A DNA stretch of 64,000 nucleotides from Rhipicephalus microplus (taxonomy: Eukaryota; Arthropoda; Arachnida; Ixodida; Ixodidae). Under the pieces are notes generated by a model. It was not told the DNA's origin and ran no database searches. It worked only from the letters and a program-made list of their open reading frames with translations. Of the stretch, positions 10,556 to 22,569 are shown piece by piece. The position numbers and the translations under genes were made by a program. The stretch is taken from assembly GCF_043290135.1 (NCBI RefSeq), contig NC_134707.1, positions 134,045,319 through 134,109,318 of the forward strand. The letters are read 5' to 3'. How positions within the stretch are numbered: position 1 is the stretch's first letter; each line of letters starts with the position of its first letter.

Positions 10556-13500
10556 TAACGAAAGTTAAGCATTTACAAATTTACAAGGCACTAAGTGGCG
10601 GTGAACTTAAACTGCGCAGTTTATAGTTTTGACAGTTCAATGGAAGGCACGTCAAGACACTGGCTATCATCCTTGACCATTTCTGCTGCTTCTACTATTT
10701 CTCGAATTTCGTGGGACAAACCACGCGCTGCTTAAACTTTCAGTTACCAAGCAATAATAGTTATTTTTAAATGTCTCGGTAACATAGCTTTTGCCAGTGT
10801 GAGAAGTAACCCAGCAAGCATTGCATTATACCGAATTTCGCAAAATAAAAGGTTCTTTCCAAATGCTACATCCTACAGAGAAATAAAAATATCTTGTAAG
10901 GAATAAAAATACGAAAAGTGTGTAACTTCTCTTGCCAGCGGGTAAGCGAACAATAAAAACACTGTATATTTAAAAGTATTCAAAATAAAGAAACTTTATA
11001 TATACATCTTGAAGGTAAATGAACCAGGAACAGCATAAAACATAATCAATATTATACAAACCCGTTCTGTTCACATAGACAAATAAAATTGAAACTGAGG
11101 TGCTGCTTCATTGCGCATGCAGTACGGTGAAGCATTGTTATATTTTTTTGTGAGACACAAGTGAACTCGCGCACATTTTTCAGTAAATTTGAGTTTGTTT
11201 GATTTTCAATAAGAGCCTCGGGTGTTCCAGTATTGATGGAGCCCCATGTGGTAAATAATTCTTCTATTAATGAGACGCCCGATGAACTTCACTATTTCGT
11301 CTAGCTTCACTATTTCGTCTATCTAGAGCGGCAACCTATCCACCTGACTCTGGATAGGTTGCCGCTCCAATATACGCATCCAAGCATATTTTTTTCCATG
11401 TTTGCACATTGTATAAAAAAAACAAATATTGTGCGCAGTTCTAAAACGTTTCCCCACTACTTCGTAGTCGCAGCCAAGATGTTCTCCGGCGGCCTCCTTG
11501 TATTGAGGAGAAGCTCTGCAGACGGCACCAGTAAAGGCCCTAGAACTTCGCAAAGTAGTGACATTCTCTACCTCCGCTTTCACTCTCCTCGGTCATCCCT
11601 CCTTCGCACTCTCGTTTCAAACGTGACACCACCTGCGTTGCTCCTGCATAGCAGAAGCACTTTCACTTGCTTGCCGAGCAGCGCGACGAGAGCATTCGCG
11701 GCAGCTATCTGGCTTATCTTAAAATTATCTAAATGAGTGTAACGTTGCCTCATGACAGCTATCAGCAGTGCCGTATAGGGTCTAGAATATTGTAGCTATG
11801 CTGAAGCACACATACGAGTCAAACAATTGTATTTATTTAGGGTGAACCCGTGACCACAACTGAATGTACTGTGGTCGTAACGCTGCGAGATGTGCGAACG
11901 CGTGACTCATACGAGCCGGGTCCAGCCAGGTGCTCGTGGCATGATGGTCTGTGTGTGGCACAACAATACAGCGCGCGTGTGTACCCTTTGCGCATTGTGA
12001 TGGGGGCTTCAGTTCAATGACGGCAAGGTGCCGGGCTAACATGCGCAGAGAACAATCAAAACGACTGTAAGCGGCAGCGACCGCTTGCGTTGACGAACGA
12101 TGGCGATATCGCCAAGGGCCAATTTTCCAGTTAATCGCTCCTTCACTTGAACAATAATTCTCACATGTAACACTTCCGAAATGTCTAACATCGTGGAAAA
12201 GTTACGCCAACAGTACACTGAGGGTACATTTTTTTCTGCGTTCAGTCAATCTTTTTTTGTGCTGTGGGTTTTTTTATAACAAAACCACAGCGGCTTTTGA
12301 TAAATACTAATTGTTTTAATTTCAAATTCTCTAATCCATCCACTTTGGAGTACACTTATGGTTCATTTTGTGGAAAGCGGTTCCTTATTGCTGCAGCAAA
12401 TTTATGCCGCACATTCTTCGTTTTTGCACAGGTAGCCTAAAGTAGATCATTTGTGTTCGGCGATGTATCGCCGATTTTGAGGCATTTTCTATTTCTCTGC
12501 TGTTTTTCCACTTCAGTAGTCCTTTTACAATTGCTGGTTACATCGTCTTCAGAGAAAATGTCGTCCTTCACTGCGATGATGAGTACCTTGTGGGAAGAAG
12601 CACCACTTTGTTAACTTTTGTGACTGCATGAAGAATTGACAGGTCAAATTGAAAGCAGGTGGATATCGCCTCTTTTCATTCTTAGTTTTTTTTTCGTGCT
12701 TCTAAGACTGTTTTTGTTTTCTCCTCCATTTTTACCCATAATATGTAATAAAATCCTATGTGCGTTTACCTGCGAGCTGTAAGCCACTCACTAGCGAGAC
12801 ATATATTGGGTTTAGCCTACAATATTTTTCTTTCCGCGTTAAATATATCTCCGCGTATACCAAGCACTCGTTGCTCTTTTAGTTGTGTCCCGGTTGTCGC
12901 GTCTCGTCATGACGCGCGCATGCACCGTCGGTGCTTCAAACGCGTGAATCTAGGTTTTCTGAGTGCCCTGGGCAGCCCCTCTCCTGCAGAGCTGCGGGAG
13001 ACGGAAGCACAAGGGACCAGCCCCACTTGGCCTTAGCGGCCATCACGGCGTGCAGTGCACCGTGACTGACGTCGTCACGCCACCATAGGCAGAACGCGTG
13101 AGGCCCCTCCTTCGAGCCTGGCATCGGTTTTCTGGCGCAGACAGCGCCTGTCTCCCAATTACGACTAATGAGAGCCACCAGATGGCATCACAGGAGCATC
13201 AGGCACACTAAGGAAAAAAAAAGAATTCATTTTACTCTTTTCGGGCATTTATGGCTTGCCACGTATACGACTCTCTTTCAAGATGAACGTTGGCGCTCTT
13301 TGGGAGTCCCTTATACTCTTTTCCGGGAGCCATGTAGATCACAAGAAAGCCAACATACTTCTCTTAGGAGAATTGCTTACGTGGTACATCAGGACTACCC
13401 AAAGGAAGTTACACATATTCTTTTTTTTTCTTTTTTGGAATGCGATGGCATCTCACACGCTACACTAGAAAGGTAGTTGAAGTGGTTGCTTAGATGAGTT

Positions 13501-14011
13501 GGAATACGGCATGCCTGACTTAAATATTCACACACACAAACAAACACACACACACACACCTACACATGCACGCACGCAAAAAAACTGAGGACCATGCATG
13601 ACAAGAAGGACGCAGATGACAGCACTGACTTACCATGCAATATATACCCGCGCAGTATCCAACAAAATGTCTACATTATATATGTAGCACGTATACGCGT
13701 AAGTTTTGCTCAATATTGACAAAAAAAGCTTGTTTTAAGTCTGCGCTACCATCTGGGCCCCTTTTTGTCTGGTTCTCCATCTTTTCCCTCTGTAACGTGA
13801 AATGCTACAACTGTATGTCTCAAATGTCTCAATGCACGTCCGAAAAAGCTTTATCATTGATGCAGCGAGCTAAAAGCGAGCAAGCACGAAAAACAAAAAC
13901 AGAAACAAGCCAGAAGCCAGTTTTTTTCGTATTTTTTAGGGAGCTAGTCAGTTGGCTAACTCCAGTAAAAAAACCCTTTCTGGGGATATAACTATAAGTA
14001 TTACCAATACG
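10554..14011. other. Gene-free stretch with hairpin and CA tract
   Basis: No gene is recognised. It contains a perfect hairpin (listed separately), a CA-rich microsatellite near 13529-13560 and T-rich tracts. Frames of 100-125 codons (for example 11359-11736 and 13635-13991) lack motifs, and I take them as chance. Confidence 0.55.
11326..11367. repeat. Perfect 17-bp hairpin
   Basis: GAGCGGCAACCTATCCA at 11326-11342 is the exact reverse complement of 11351-11367, with an 8-base loop CCTGACTC. Just upstream, CTTCACTATTTCGTCTA occurs twice in tandem. It could be a transposon terminus or a structured RNA; nothing in the sequence decides. Confidence 0.85.
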
Positions 14012-14099
14012 AAAAATTGGCTAATCCCACGTACAGTGAGAAGCACGAATGAAGAAGGTTGATATGTAACTTTGAGATCAACACAAGCTAAGAGGCGGA

Positions 14100-14866
14100 C
14101 GTAAATTATGCAGTAAATGACTTCCATCTCATGGGTATAAAGTTTGGACGTGTCATATACCTTATTCGTCTATTAACGTCACGCGGTACGAAATTTCGTG
14201 CATATGAAGCAAGCAAAACGGCCGAAAGCGCACTAGGAGCGTAGCATGTAGTCATGTTTGACATGACACCCATCTCATGAGTATCGTGTTTGTACATATA
14301 ATTTACCTTCGTCGACCAATTAAGTCACATAATGCCAAATTTTATATACTTGCAGCTAGAGAAACGGCCGTGAGCATGCTATGAGCGTAGCATAAAGTCA
14401 TGTTTTACATGACAAGCATAGCATGATTATCATGTTTGGACATGTTATTTACCTTTTTCGTTAAATCACGTCACGTGACACGTAATTTGGTATAAGTAGA
14501 GCGAGAAAAACGGGCGAGAGTGCACTATGAGCATAGCATCTAGTCATGTTTTACACGACATGCATACAATGATTAAAATAATTCGACGTGTCAATTACAT
14601 GCGTGGTTCATTCACGTCACGTAATACGAAATTTAGAAAACATGGATCTAGCGGAACAGCCACGAGCGCGCTATGAGCGTAGCATATAGTGATGTTGTTA
14701 CATGACGCGCATCTCATGATTATCATGTTTCCACCAGTCCCGCATCCTCGTCATCCATTTACTTCCAGTAACCAAATTTGGTAAATGTGATGCTAGCGAA
14801 ATGGCTGAGACGCATCGTGAGTGTGGCATGTAGTAATCTTTTTACGTGACACGTATGTCATGATTT
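14100..14866 (+). repeat. Tandem array of ~146-bp monomers (copy A)
   Basis: The marker GTAGTCATGTT or close variants recurs at 14251, 14397, 14543, 14689 and 14833, giving spacings of 146, 146, 146 and 144 bases. An earlier diverged monomer starts near 14105. Each monomer carries ATGAGCGTAGCAT, TGACACGCATCTCATGA, TATCATGTTT, CACGTCACGTAA and GCTAGCGAAACGGCC-like blocks. Monomers are diverged from each other, so the array is not freshly amplified. Confidence 0.9.
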
Positions 14867-14946
14867 TTGAAAGAAATACATTTTCCTAATGCGCAGGGAA
14901 CGTTTTCAGAAGGAAGATAGAGCCGAGAGATAGGACAGAGCGCATG
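14867..14946. mobile_element. 80-bp insertion with 12-bp target duplication
   Basis: ATGTCATGATTT occurs at 14855-14866 and again at 14947-14958, flanking 80 bases that are absent from the matching place in copy B (near 41810). The insert carries TTCCTAATGCGCAGGG and ends AGGACAGAGCGCATG. A related stretch occurs at about 19382-19440. The long target duplication suggests insertion by LINE-type priming, so it is probably a very short truncated LINE or SINE. Confidence 0.7.
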
Positions 14947-15201
14947 ATGTCATGATTTCAAGGTTTTGTCACTTGTGTTCGCCATTCAGTGATGTCATAC
15001 CGTACGAATATTGCAATATGGGATGTGAACTAAACGACCACAAAAGAAGCAAGACCATGAAATGTTATTCATACCATTTACGGCATACATGTGACCATTT
15101 TTATGTTAGGACTAGTCGCCTATGCTCATCATACAGTCGTATTAGGTCATATCAGATTTTGTATCAATATCATTATCGATACAGCCGTAGGCGTAGGTGG
15201 C

Positions 15202-15339
<138 letters not shown>

Positions 15340-15778
15340 CGCTCAAAGTTGCCAAAGTTCGCTAAAGAATGCTTAGCATCTAAAAAACCTGGCAGATCCC
15401 ATATATTTGAGAATCGACGTTATGCGAAGAATGAAGAGGGAAGGTTGCATGTTGCAAGGCATAGACATATGTTGAAGAGATTTAGATGCTTATATAATCA
15501 GTCATTTTCACTTGCACAACTATGCCAACTGAAATATAAGTATTAGAAACACCAGAAGCTGATATCACGCGCTAATGCTCGCGAAGGTGATGGCCCTGGG
15601 GACTGCTACATAAATCAACTTCAGCGCATGACAATTAACCACAATTGACATTAACCCGATTCGACTGCAGCATAGAAGGAGTAAATATGTAACGTTTATA
15701 AAATTGGCCAGACAACACTCAAACCACTACTGTCGTTTCACGAACATTAGCGTCTATTTGAAACGTAGTTCGGAGATC

Positions 15779-15846
15779 TGGCGTACAATCTCTGTGGTAC
15801 GATGCTTCATTGCCACACTGAATGCTTGGGTTCGAATATAGCTGGG
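15779..15846 (+). repeat. tRNA-like core inside complex repeat copy A
   Basis: CTGGCGTACAATCTCTGTGG followed by TGCTTGGGTTCGAATATAGC resembles a tRNA with an A-box-like and a GGTTCGAAT B-box-like segment, spaced as in tRNA genes. The cognate segment of copy C lies at 54946-55010. It could be a SINE head captured by the family or an internal pol III promoter. Confidence 0.5.
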
Positions 15847-16305
15847 ATTCTGAGATTTATTTTTTGCATTCGTCGCGTCGACGCTACCGATGTGGGGTTT
15901 TTCTGAACGCTCGTGCGTGAAAATCGGCCATGTCTGTTCTCGTCGTTTCTAGGTTGATACTAAGAGTCAGTCACCTGTGGCACATACTCGCATACCAACG
16001 GCACACACTCATCCCTGCGTATATGCCATTGTCTGGCGGGAAGTGTTTGAAGGCCTACGCGACCGGTTTGTGACGTTATTCATGTCTTGACCTGCTGGTC
16101 ATATTCGTCAAATCATCTTACCCTCCCATGCTATATTTAGTTCACAATAAGTTAAAGGGGTGACCACGAGAGCATGCAAACGTAAGCGGCTAGATAGATA
16201 TATAGATAGACATGCTCATAGCTGCCGAAGTTCAGATTTATGCTGTACATTTAAAAAACACAGCTTATATCACTCAAAAGTGAATTGAAAATGAGAACTA
16301 CCAGA

Positions 16306-16541
16306 TTGATATGTGGGGTTGAACGTTCCCAAAACCACTATATGATTATGAGAGACGCCGTAGTGGAGGGCTCCGGAAATTTTGACCACCTGGGGTTCTT
16401 TAACGTGCACCCAAATTTGAGCACATGGGCCTACAACATTTCTACCTCCATCGGAAATGCAGCCAACGCAGCCAAAATTTGATCCCGCCATCTGCGGGTC
16501 AGCAGCCGAGTACCTCAACCACTAGACCACCACGGTGGGGT

Positions 16542-16569
<28 letters not shown>
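16306..16569 (-). mobile_element. tRNA-derived SINE (Ruka-like) with 13-bp target duplication
   Basis: Minus-strand element with the tRNA-like head on the right (TGGTCTAGTGG A box), body and AACCCCACATATCAA 3' end. GAGAACTACCAGA flanks it at 16293-16305 and 16570-16582. A GA-dinucleotide run (about 16545-16570) lies between the head and the right duplication, as if it existed at the target or grew afterwards. The B box is partly decayed. Confidence 0.88.
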
Positions 16570-16573
<4 letters not shown>

Positions 16574-17171
16574 ACTACCAGAAAAGAAAGCATATCGGAA
16601 GGAAATGTATGGGGAGGTTATAACATTAGTACTTGTATTGTAAATTAAAAGAAAGTGAAGGCGACGTAAAGATAACTTGCCGCCAGCACGAAGTGAACAG
16701 GCAACCTTCAGGTAACGCGTGCGATGCTTAACAACTGTGGAACAGCAGAAGTCATTCTTCGTCTACTCTATGAGGTTTATATGTACATTTAAACCTAGGA
16801 GTGGTAGCGCCGACCGCATCTATGGCAGCCAGTGCGGAACACTCTTCTTCCAGCATGTTAGTGTCAGGTAGCGCGTAATCTTTTTACGGCTCTCCTGTCA
16901 CGTGACTAGACTGCGAGAATGACCACGTGTTAGAGGAAGAGCAATTTTTTTTAATGGCAGGCCTGTTATGCAGAAGGTTTGCCGTGTGTCGTGGAAAGTT
17001 ATCATTGCCATGAATCCGCACACACTATCCTCGTCTTCTTCTTCTGGTCCACTAACAAAACACAATAGGTCGATTTTTCTGACGTAGTATGCAATAACTC
17101 TGATGAGGGAGAGCTTCAGTTAGAAAAAGAGGCAGAAAGAAAGCCAGAGTAACAGCAAACGACAAACATTT

Positions 17172-17245
17172 TCACTGAAGCGAGATTCGTACCCACAGAT
17201 TGAAGGCGAGCGTCGTATACCCATTTGGCTATCTCGTTTTTTGCA
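17172..17245 (-). mobile_element. tRNA-like sequence, SINE head or pseudo-tRNA
   Basis: On the minus strand, GAGATAGCCAAATGGGTATA followed about 30 bases later by GTGGGTACGAATCTCGC has the arrangement of D-arm/A-box and T-arm/B-box sequences. The acceptor arm does not pair cleanly, so it is a pseudogene or the head of a second SINE type, not a working tRNA. Confidence 0.4.
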
Positions 17246-17251
17246 CGACGT

Positions 17252-17393
<142 letters not shown>

Positions 17394-17785
17394 TCTTTAT
17401 TGTCATCTTCAGTTGTACAGAACAAATAACAGGCCTGTCAAAGCCAGACGGTGGCTTGAAGGACTTGACCCGGCACATCGGCAAACGATAGATGACATAC
17501 ATATTGAAAAGCCTTTCATGTAAAGAATCAGAAGAAGAATACATGGAACTCATTTACGCTACATATAAACACAATAACAATCAAGAATCAAATTAGGGGA
17601 AGCAATACTACCTAGACAGCAGAAATGTGAAGGAAAGTATTGAAAAAATTTTAACAGATTTTACCCATAATGTGATAACTGATGCAGCAATAAAGATACC
17701 TTAGGCTCTTTCGTAGATTGCGTTGAGTCGTTGCCAAAAAAAAACGCTGTCGGGGATGTCATTAAAAACAGTAGGGACATAGACC
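17394..17785 (-). mobile_element. Probable 3' end of a CR1-like LINE
   Basis: On the minus strand the right end reads VPTVFNDIPDSVFFWQRLN, which resembles the C-terminal WNSLPDSV-type signature of CR1-group reverse transcriptases, followed by non-coding sequence that ends GACAATAAAG and runs into the (ATT)n tract. This is the expected layout of a 5'-truncated LINE with a simple-repeat tail. The short coding part makes the call tentative. Confidence 0.4.
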
Positions 17786-17960
<175 letters not shown>

Positions 17961-17963
<3 letters not shown>

Positions 17964-18115
17964 CTAAGGTTATACGTCCAAAAACCGCGATATATTTATG
18001 AGAGACCATGCAGGGGAGGGCTCCAAAAATTTTCACCACCTGATGTTATTTAACGTGCTATGAAATCACACAGCCGCTACGTACAACAATTTTTCTTTCG
18101 GAAACAGGTGAGCAC
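17961..18115 (-). mobile_element. Degenerate SINE copy
   Basis: Blocks equivalent to the SINE body remain (AACGT-CC-AAAACC, TATTTATGAGAGACCATGC, GGGCTCCAAAAATTTTCACC, TTTAACGTGC), but the tRNA head is lost or unrecognisable. It is an old copy. Confidence 0.6.
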
Positions 18116-18499
18116 ATATACAGGCAACATCGCTTTACAATCGGTGGCTTCAACGAATTCTGCTTTTTAGGTGACCACCGTACCCACGTCGAAGTGCCTA
18201 CATTCATGGCTGAAGTTTGTCACCATTACTTGCGCTTTCCCATGACTCAGTTCAGTGATGCCTCCGACAAAGCAAATATGGCGGTGAAGGAACATGTGCT
18301 TTTTTATTTATTCAATTTTTTATTTATTTCAATATTTTTATTTATTTGAATATATAATAGACCAAGTACAGGGATATTGCAGGAGTACAAAAATAACAAA
18401 GAACAAAAGCAACAGAGCAAAAACAACAAAATAAGGTTTGAGTACAATAGAGCAGTACGCAAGAAAACATCACTTTGCATATAGTGAAGATACAGCTAG

Positions 18500-18682
18500 T
18501 TTAGCTCACACTCTCTGGCGTTGTTCCCTGGCACCGGGGCCCAGATTTTTAAGGAAGAGCGGGACCGAGCTCTAAGCAGCTCGGACCTTGAAGCATACTT
18601 CTGGGCCTTCCATCAGGTGAACGACGTGACGGAGGGGCAAGGTCTTTCTGAACCAACTTGGGAGCGGCCCGCTGCGCGCTGA
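18500..18682 (+). other. Short protein-like frame, unidentified
   Basis: The frame reads GAQIFKEERDRALSSSDLEA, then YFWAFHQVNDVTEGQG and LSEPTWERPAAR before a TGA at 18680-18682. Its composition is like a real protein and unlike its surroundings. No start codon is clear. I cannot name a family; it may be a truncated transposon ORF or a pseudogene. Upstream (18300-18460) is T-rich DNA resembling a LINE 3' untranslated region in reverse. Confidence 0.3.
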
Positions 18683-18689
18683 ACGCATG

Positions 18690-20622
18690 CACCGAAGGGC
18701 CATAATAGGTTTTTTTCACCCATTCATCTATATTACAAACAAGAACTAGATATGTTTGAAGTGGTTAGTAGCGGCATCAATGAAATATTTTATAGCTAGC
18801 GGACGAATACTGCCTCCAGAATTCTAGAGCTCTATAGTACGTGGAATAAAACTAAATGTGAATGTGTTTGTACGAGCAAGTAACGACATTATGTTCGACT
18901 TGTGGTAGCTGCGGGTGCAAGTTTCTTCTACAAATTCTATGTTGTTACCGCCAAAGATGCCCGTAGAGAAGCTAATAACTGTATATACCAGATTTAAAGT
19001 TTATATACAATGTTCAGTGGGGAGCAACTTGTCCTCGCAGCTAAAGCGGTACTGACACATTGTCGAGGTGCCCACAAAGGACATCTTTTGTTTCCCTAAC
19101 ATCGCTCTCCTCATACCGGACCCAGACAACATGTATAAAGTATTTTATTTTGTTGATTTTAACGCTTACGTTGCATAGCATCTACAAGCGACCCCTACCG
19201 CAATGAACATAATCACATCTACTTAACAGAGTTCCTTGAGTTTGCTATATTTGCGCCTTGCATGCAGCCTAATTCAGAGAAATCACTGTGACAGTCTCTG
19301 GGCGACAATTCACTCGTCGTTGTTTGCGTGAACCACGTGTGAGAGTGGCTCCTCGGGCTGGTTGGTATAGCAATTTGAGGTAAATATACTTTCTTAATGC
19401 GCAGGGGGAGCGTTTCAGAAAGAAGTCAGGACAGAGCACACTCTACAGTCATTTTATTGCGCTGATGGCAGCAATATAGATATAGTCAAGATAGCAAAAA
19501 GATGGCACACAGAAAAAAGGCGAATAATAGAGCACATGCCTGAACATCTTATACCAATCCTCAAAGGACATTTCTACATAAAAAGTCAGAGTTTCGCCGC
19601 AAGGCCGAAGCAATAAATGCGATAGCAACAACTTGAAATGTAACGCTGAGAACAGCTAACAGATCGAAATGTGCAGCTCGCCACTCACGCACAAATGACG
19701 CACAAAAACAACACACGCAGGACGGCAGCGTTCTAACAGTTTTTACAGCTGGATGCTTAATGCGTTCTTTAAACAAAAGCGACACACGAAACGTAATCAG
19801 AGGTACAGATATTAGTGCGAACTAACGCGCATAAGTGTTGTTGCTTCACCGTGTTTAAAAAATTTGCCCCGTGTCTGCATGTCAATCTTCAAATGTCGTC
19901 GAAAGACGATAGTCTGGCGTGTGGAGAGAGTGAACAAAAGATTTGCTTGATGTTCTGCGCAAGAAAATCGGTGATTGGTATTCTGGAGGCGCTGCGTTAG
20001 AGTGCCTCGAGCGTGCAGCGGCCTCGAGCGAGTGCTGGAGGCGCTGCGTTAGAGTGCCTCGAGCGAGTGCCTCGAGCGTGCATCACACGTCATGAGGGGA
20101 AAAGAGTTCGGATGCACGTGGACGTTGCCTGGGAAAGGCTATTGATAAGCTAGACATGCATTGCGAATGATGGCAATTTGACATTTTTTAGGTTCCAGCT
20201 TGTACAAGTATTAATGACTTGACGTTGCATGCAAGTGACGATCAACTCACGTGTTGCACAGCTCCGGACAAAATGGGCAGTGATCATTTTCTATATTTAT
20301 CAATATTGCTGGCTACCGTTTGACGGTAGCTAAATCTTGCAAAGTAACTCATTGGGACTGCTACCGAGAGCATCTAGATCACCAATCAGGGGATATGCTT
20401 CACGATATGCTGGCGAGCAAAGCGGCTGCAACCACTATGCTTATAATAAGCTACCTGCACGTTATCCAGCCTCGGACTTAAAGCTCCGTTATTTGAGTGT
20501 GGCCAAAAGAAGGGCAGAGGAAAGGCTTTTGTGAAGAGGTGGTGAACCTGCTAGCAAAACTCAGTTAAACAGAATTAATGCAGCAATACGGCGATACAGC
20601 AACAAACATCGGAAGAAACATT
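18690..20622. other. Gene-free stretch with a local duplication
   Basis: No gene is recognised. At about 19985-20090 the unit GGAGGCGCTGCGTTAGAGTG plus CCTCGAGCG is duplicated. At 20311-20330 GCTACCGT/ACGGTAGC forms an 8-bp hairpin. Near 19382-19440 lies a relative of the 80-bp insert found at 14867. Confidence 0.5.
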
Positions 20623-20766
20623 GGGCAACGTTTTGTGAAAGTTTAAGTGTATTGCGACGAAGTCCTTTACACGCCTTTATTAGGCCTGGAAGATGGGCAA
20701 CGTTTTGTGAAAGTTTAAGTGTATTGCGACGAAATCCTTTACACGCCTTTATTAGGCCTGGAAGAT
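20623..20766. repeat. 72-bp tandem duplication at the 3' LTR edge
   Basis: A 72-base unit starting GGGCAACGTTTTGTGAAAG occurs at 20623-20694 and 20695-20766, almost identical. It joins flanking sequence with the outer end of the LTR (ATTGCGACGAAGTCC), so the duplication arose after the gypsy element inserted. Confidence 0.9.
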
Positions 20767-20895
20767 GTGACCAAAACAGTCACCTCCGAGGCACAGAACC
20801 GACTCAAGGGTCATCCCCACTAACGATGAAGATGAAGGACACTTGATGATGATGGTTTTGTACAGGTGATGAACAAGCGTGCTTTAAATGCCCAA
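20730..20895 (-). repeat. 3' LTR of the minus-strand gypsy element
   Basis: Matches 25889-26059 along its length: TTGCGACGAAATCCTTTAC, AAACAGTCACCTCCGAGG, GATGAAGATGAAGGACAC, GGTTTTGTACAGGTGATG and GCGTGCTTT. In the sense direction it starts TGGGCATT and ends CGTCGCAA. It is short for a gypsy LTR. Confidence 0.82.
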
Positions 20896-21064
20896 TCTAA
20901 TTCCCCGCGCATCAGAGCAGCCATCCTGGCCACAACTTATAGATGCGGAGAACACCTTGCGAAAGGCTTTATACGCAAGACATGCACTATCTCGGTATCA
21001 CGACAGCGCCGGTCACTTGGAGCAATCACTGGTTCAACGCGATAGTTAACGGGTGAGGTCTGCT

Positions 21065-21735
21065 CTAAGACTGTGTATGGGCCGAGGAACCGAAACTGCA
21101 ATTTGTCGCACAATCCAGGAGTGTGACCTGGTGTCTAGAGTAGTACTTCGTCGCCAGGGTGGAAGGTCGCAGTGGCGTGAGATGCGTCATGCAGATTTTT
21201 ACGGGCTTGTTGTGTCTTCTCAGTGTTGAGTATGGCGAGCTGGCGGCAGTGATGGAGGCGCGACACATATTGTTCACAGGATGATGCAGATGGTGTAACG
21301 GGGCTGTCAAGAACGAGAAGTCCAGGAAGGAAGATGGTGATCGGCCATAGACAAGGTAGAACGGCGAGTAGCCAGGTGTGCGTATACGGTGGTAATATAG
21401 GAGAACGTTATGAACGGCAAAATTGCATCCCAGTTGGTGTTGTATGGCGCAATGTACATAGCTATCATATTTGACAGAGTTCGATGAAAACGCTCAGTGA
21501 GCCCGTTGGTTTGGGGGTGATAGCTGGAGGTTGTTTTGTGACTGGTGCACGAGGCTTTTAGCAATTCTTCCACAATTTGCGAAGGAAAAGCTTTTCCACG
21601 GTCACTCAGGATGACATGAGGAGCACCGTGACGCAAGATCAAGGCTTCCAGCATAAATGTAGCCACGTCAGAAGCGGAGGCTGAATTCACGCAGGCAGTT
21701 TCAGCGTAACGTGTCAAGTGGTCGACAGCTGTCAC
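21065..21735 (-). pseudogene. Integrase core and C-terminal domain of the gypsy element
   Basis: The main frame (21307-21735) reads AVDHLTRYAETACVNSASA, ILSDRGKAFPSQIVEELL and SYHPQTNGLTERFHRTLSNM, giving the three catalytic acidic residues (Asp, Asp, Glu) of the integrase core. A shifted frame to the left (about 21065-21310) carries the C-terminal module with FLGPYTVLEQTSPVNYRVEP, the GPY/F domain. The zinc-binding N-terminal part is eroded in 21850-22000. At least one frameshift and several stops break it. Confidence 0.85.
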
Positions 21736-22569
21736 TATTCATTGATGGCCACTTGAAGACGTGGGAAGGGGACCATATAGATTGAGGCCAACGACCTCAA
21801 ATGGTGCTGACGGACATGGAAGTGGCTGTAGCTCTCCGCAGTGAGGTGATGTCGGAAGCTTTCGGCGCTGACAAAGGTTGCAAGAAGGGACGTACTTTGT
21901 TACGCTGGTGGACATCCCTGGCCAGTAGAAATGACCTTTAATGCGATCGTACGTTTTCTGGAAACCAAAGTGACCAGCAGTCAGGTCGTCGTGATAGGCC
22001 TTAAGAGTATCGACTCGAAGAGAACGGGCAGAACGGGCAGCCAGCGTTGACCATTCAGGTGATAGATGTGATGGTAAAGAACGCGGTTGTCGAGCTTGAA
22101 ATGCCTGAGTTGTCGCTGAAGGCGGGCATTAGGCGGTCGCGAATTCCCCAGAAGGCGATCTATGAGGCGTCTACAGTAAGCGTAAGTGAGTTGATGCATT
22201 ATGATGGAGCCGTGGTCGTCAGGCGGGATCTTGTCAATGACGGCTACAGACGAAACAGATGTGGAAGGACTATCCAAGCGTTCATCGCTGAAGTAAGTAG
22301 CGGAAGCAGTACAGAGCACCGTAGGTAGTGTGCAGTGAGAAAGCGCATCTGCGTCCTGATGCTTTTTACCGTACTTGTAGGTAACTATGAAGTCGTATTC
22401 TTGAAGACGTATAAACTATCGACCAAGGCGTCTTGACAAATTCTTGAGTGTGGAAAGCCGACATAGGGCATGATTGTCTGTACCTATGGTGAAATGACGG
22501 CCATGTAGGTAAGGTCGAAATTTCTGCACTGAGCACACGACAGCTAAACATTCCTGTTCAGTAATAGTG

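Noticed and set aside
13635..13991. 118-codon frame
   Set aside because: No protein-like motif and strongly biased by A/T runs.
14100..14866. CRISPR array
   Set aside because: Repeats are ~146 bp, diverged and without unique spacers, in a eukaryotic context.
17172..17245. Functional tRNA gene
   Set aside because: A- and B-box-like pieces are present but the acceptor stem does not pair; kept only as a tRNA-like relic.
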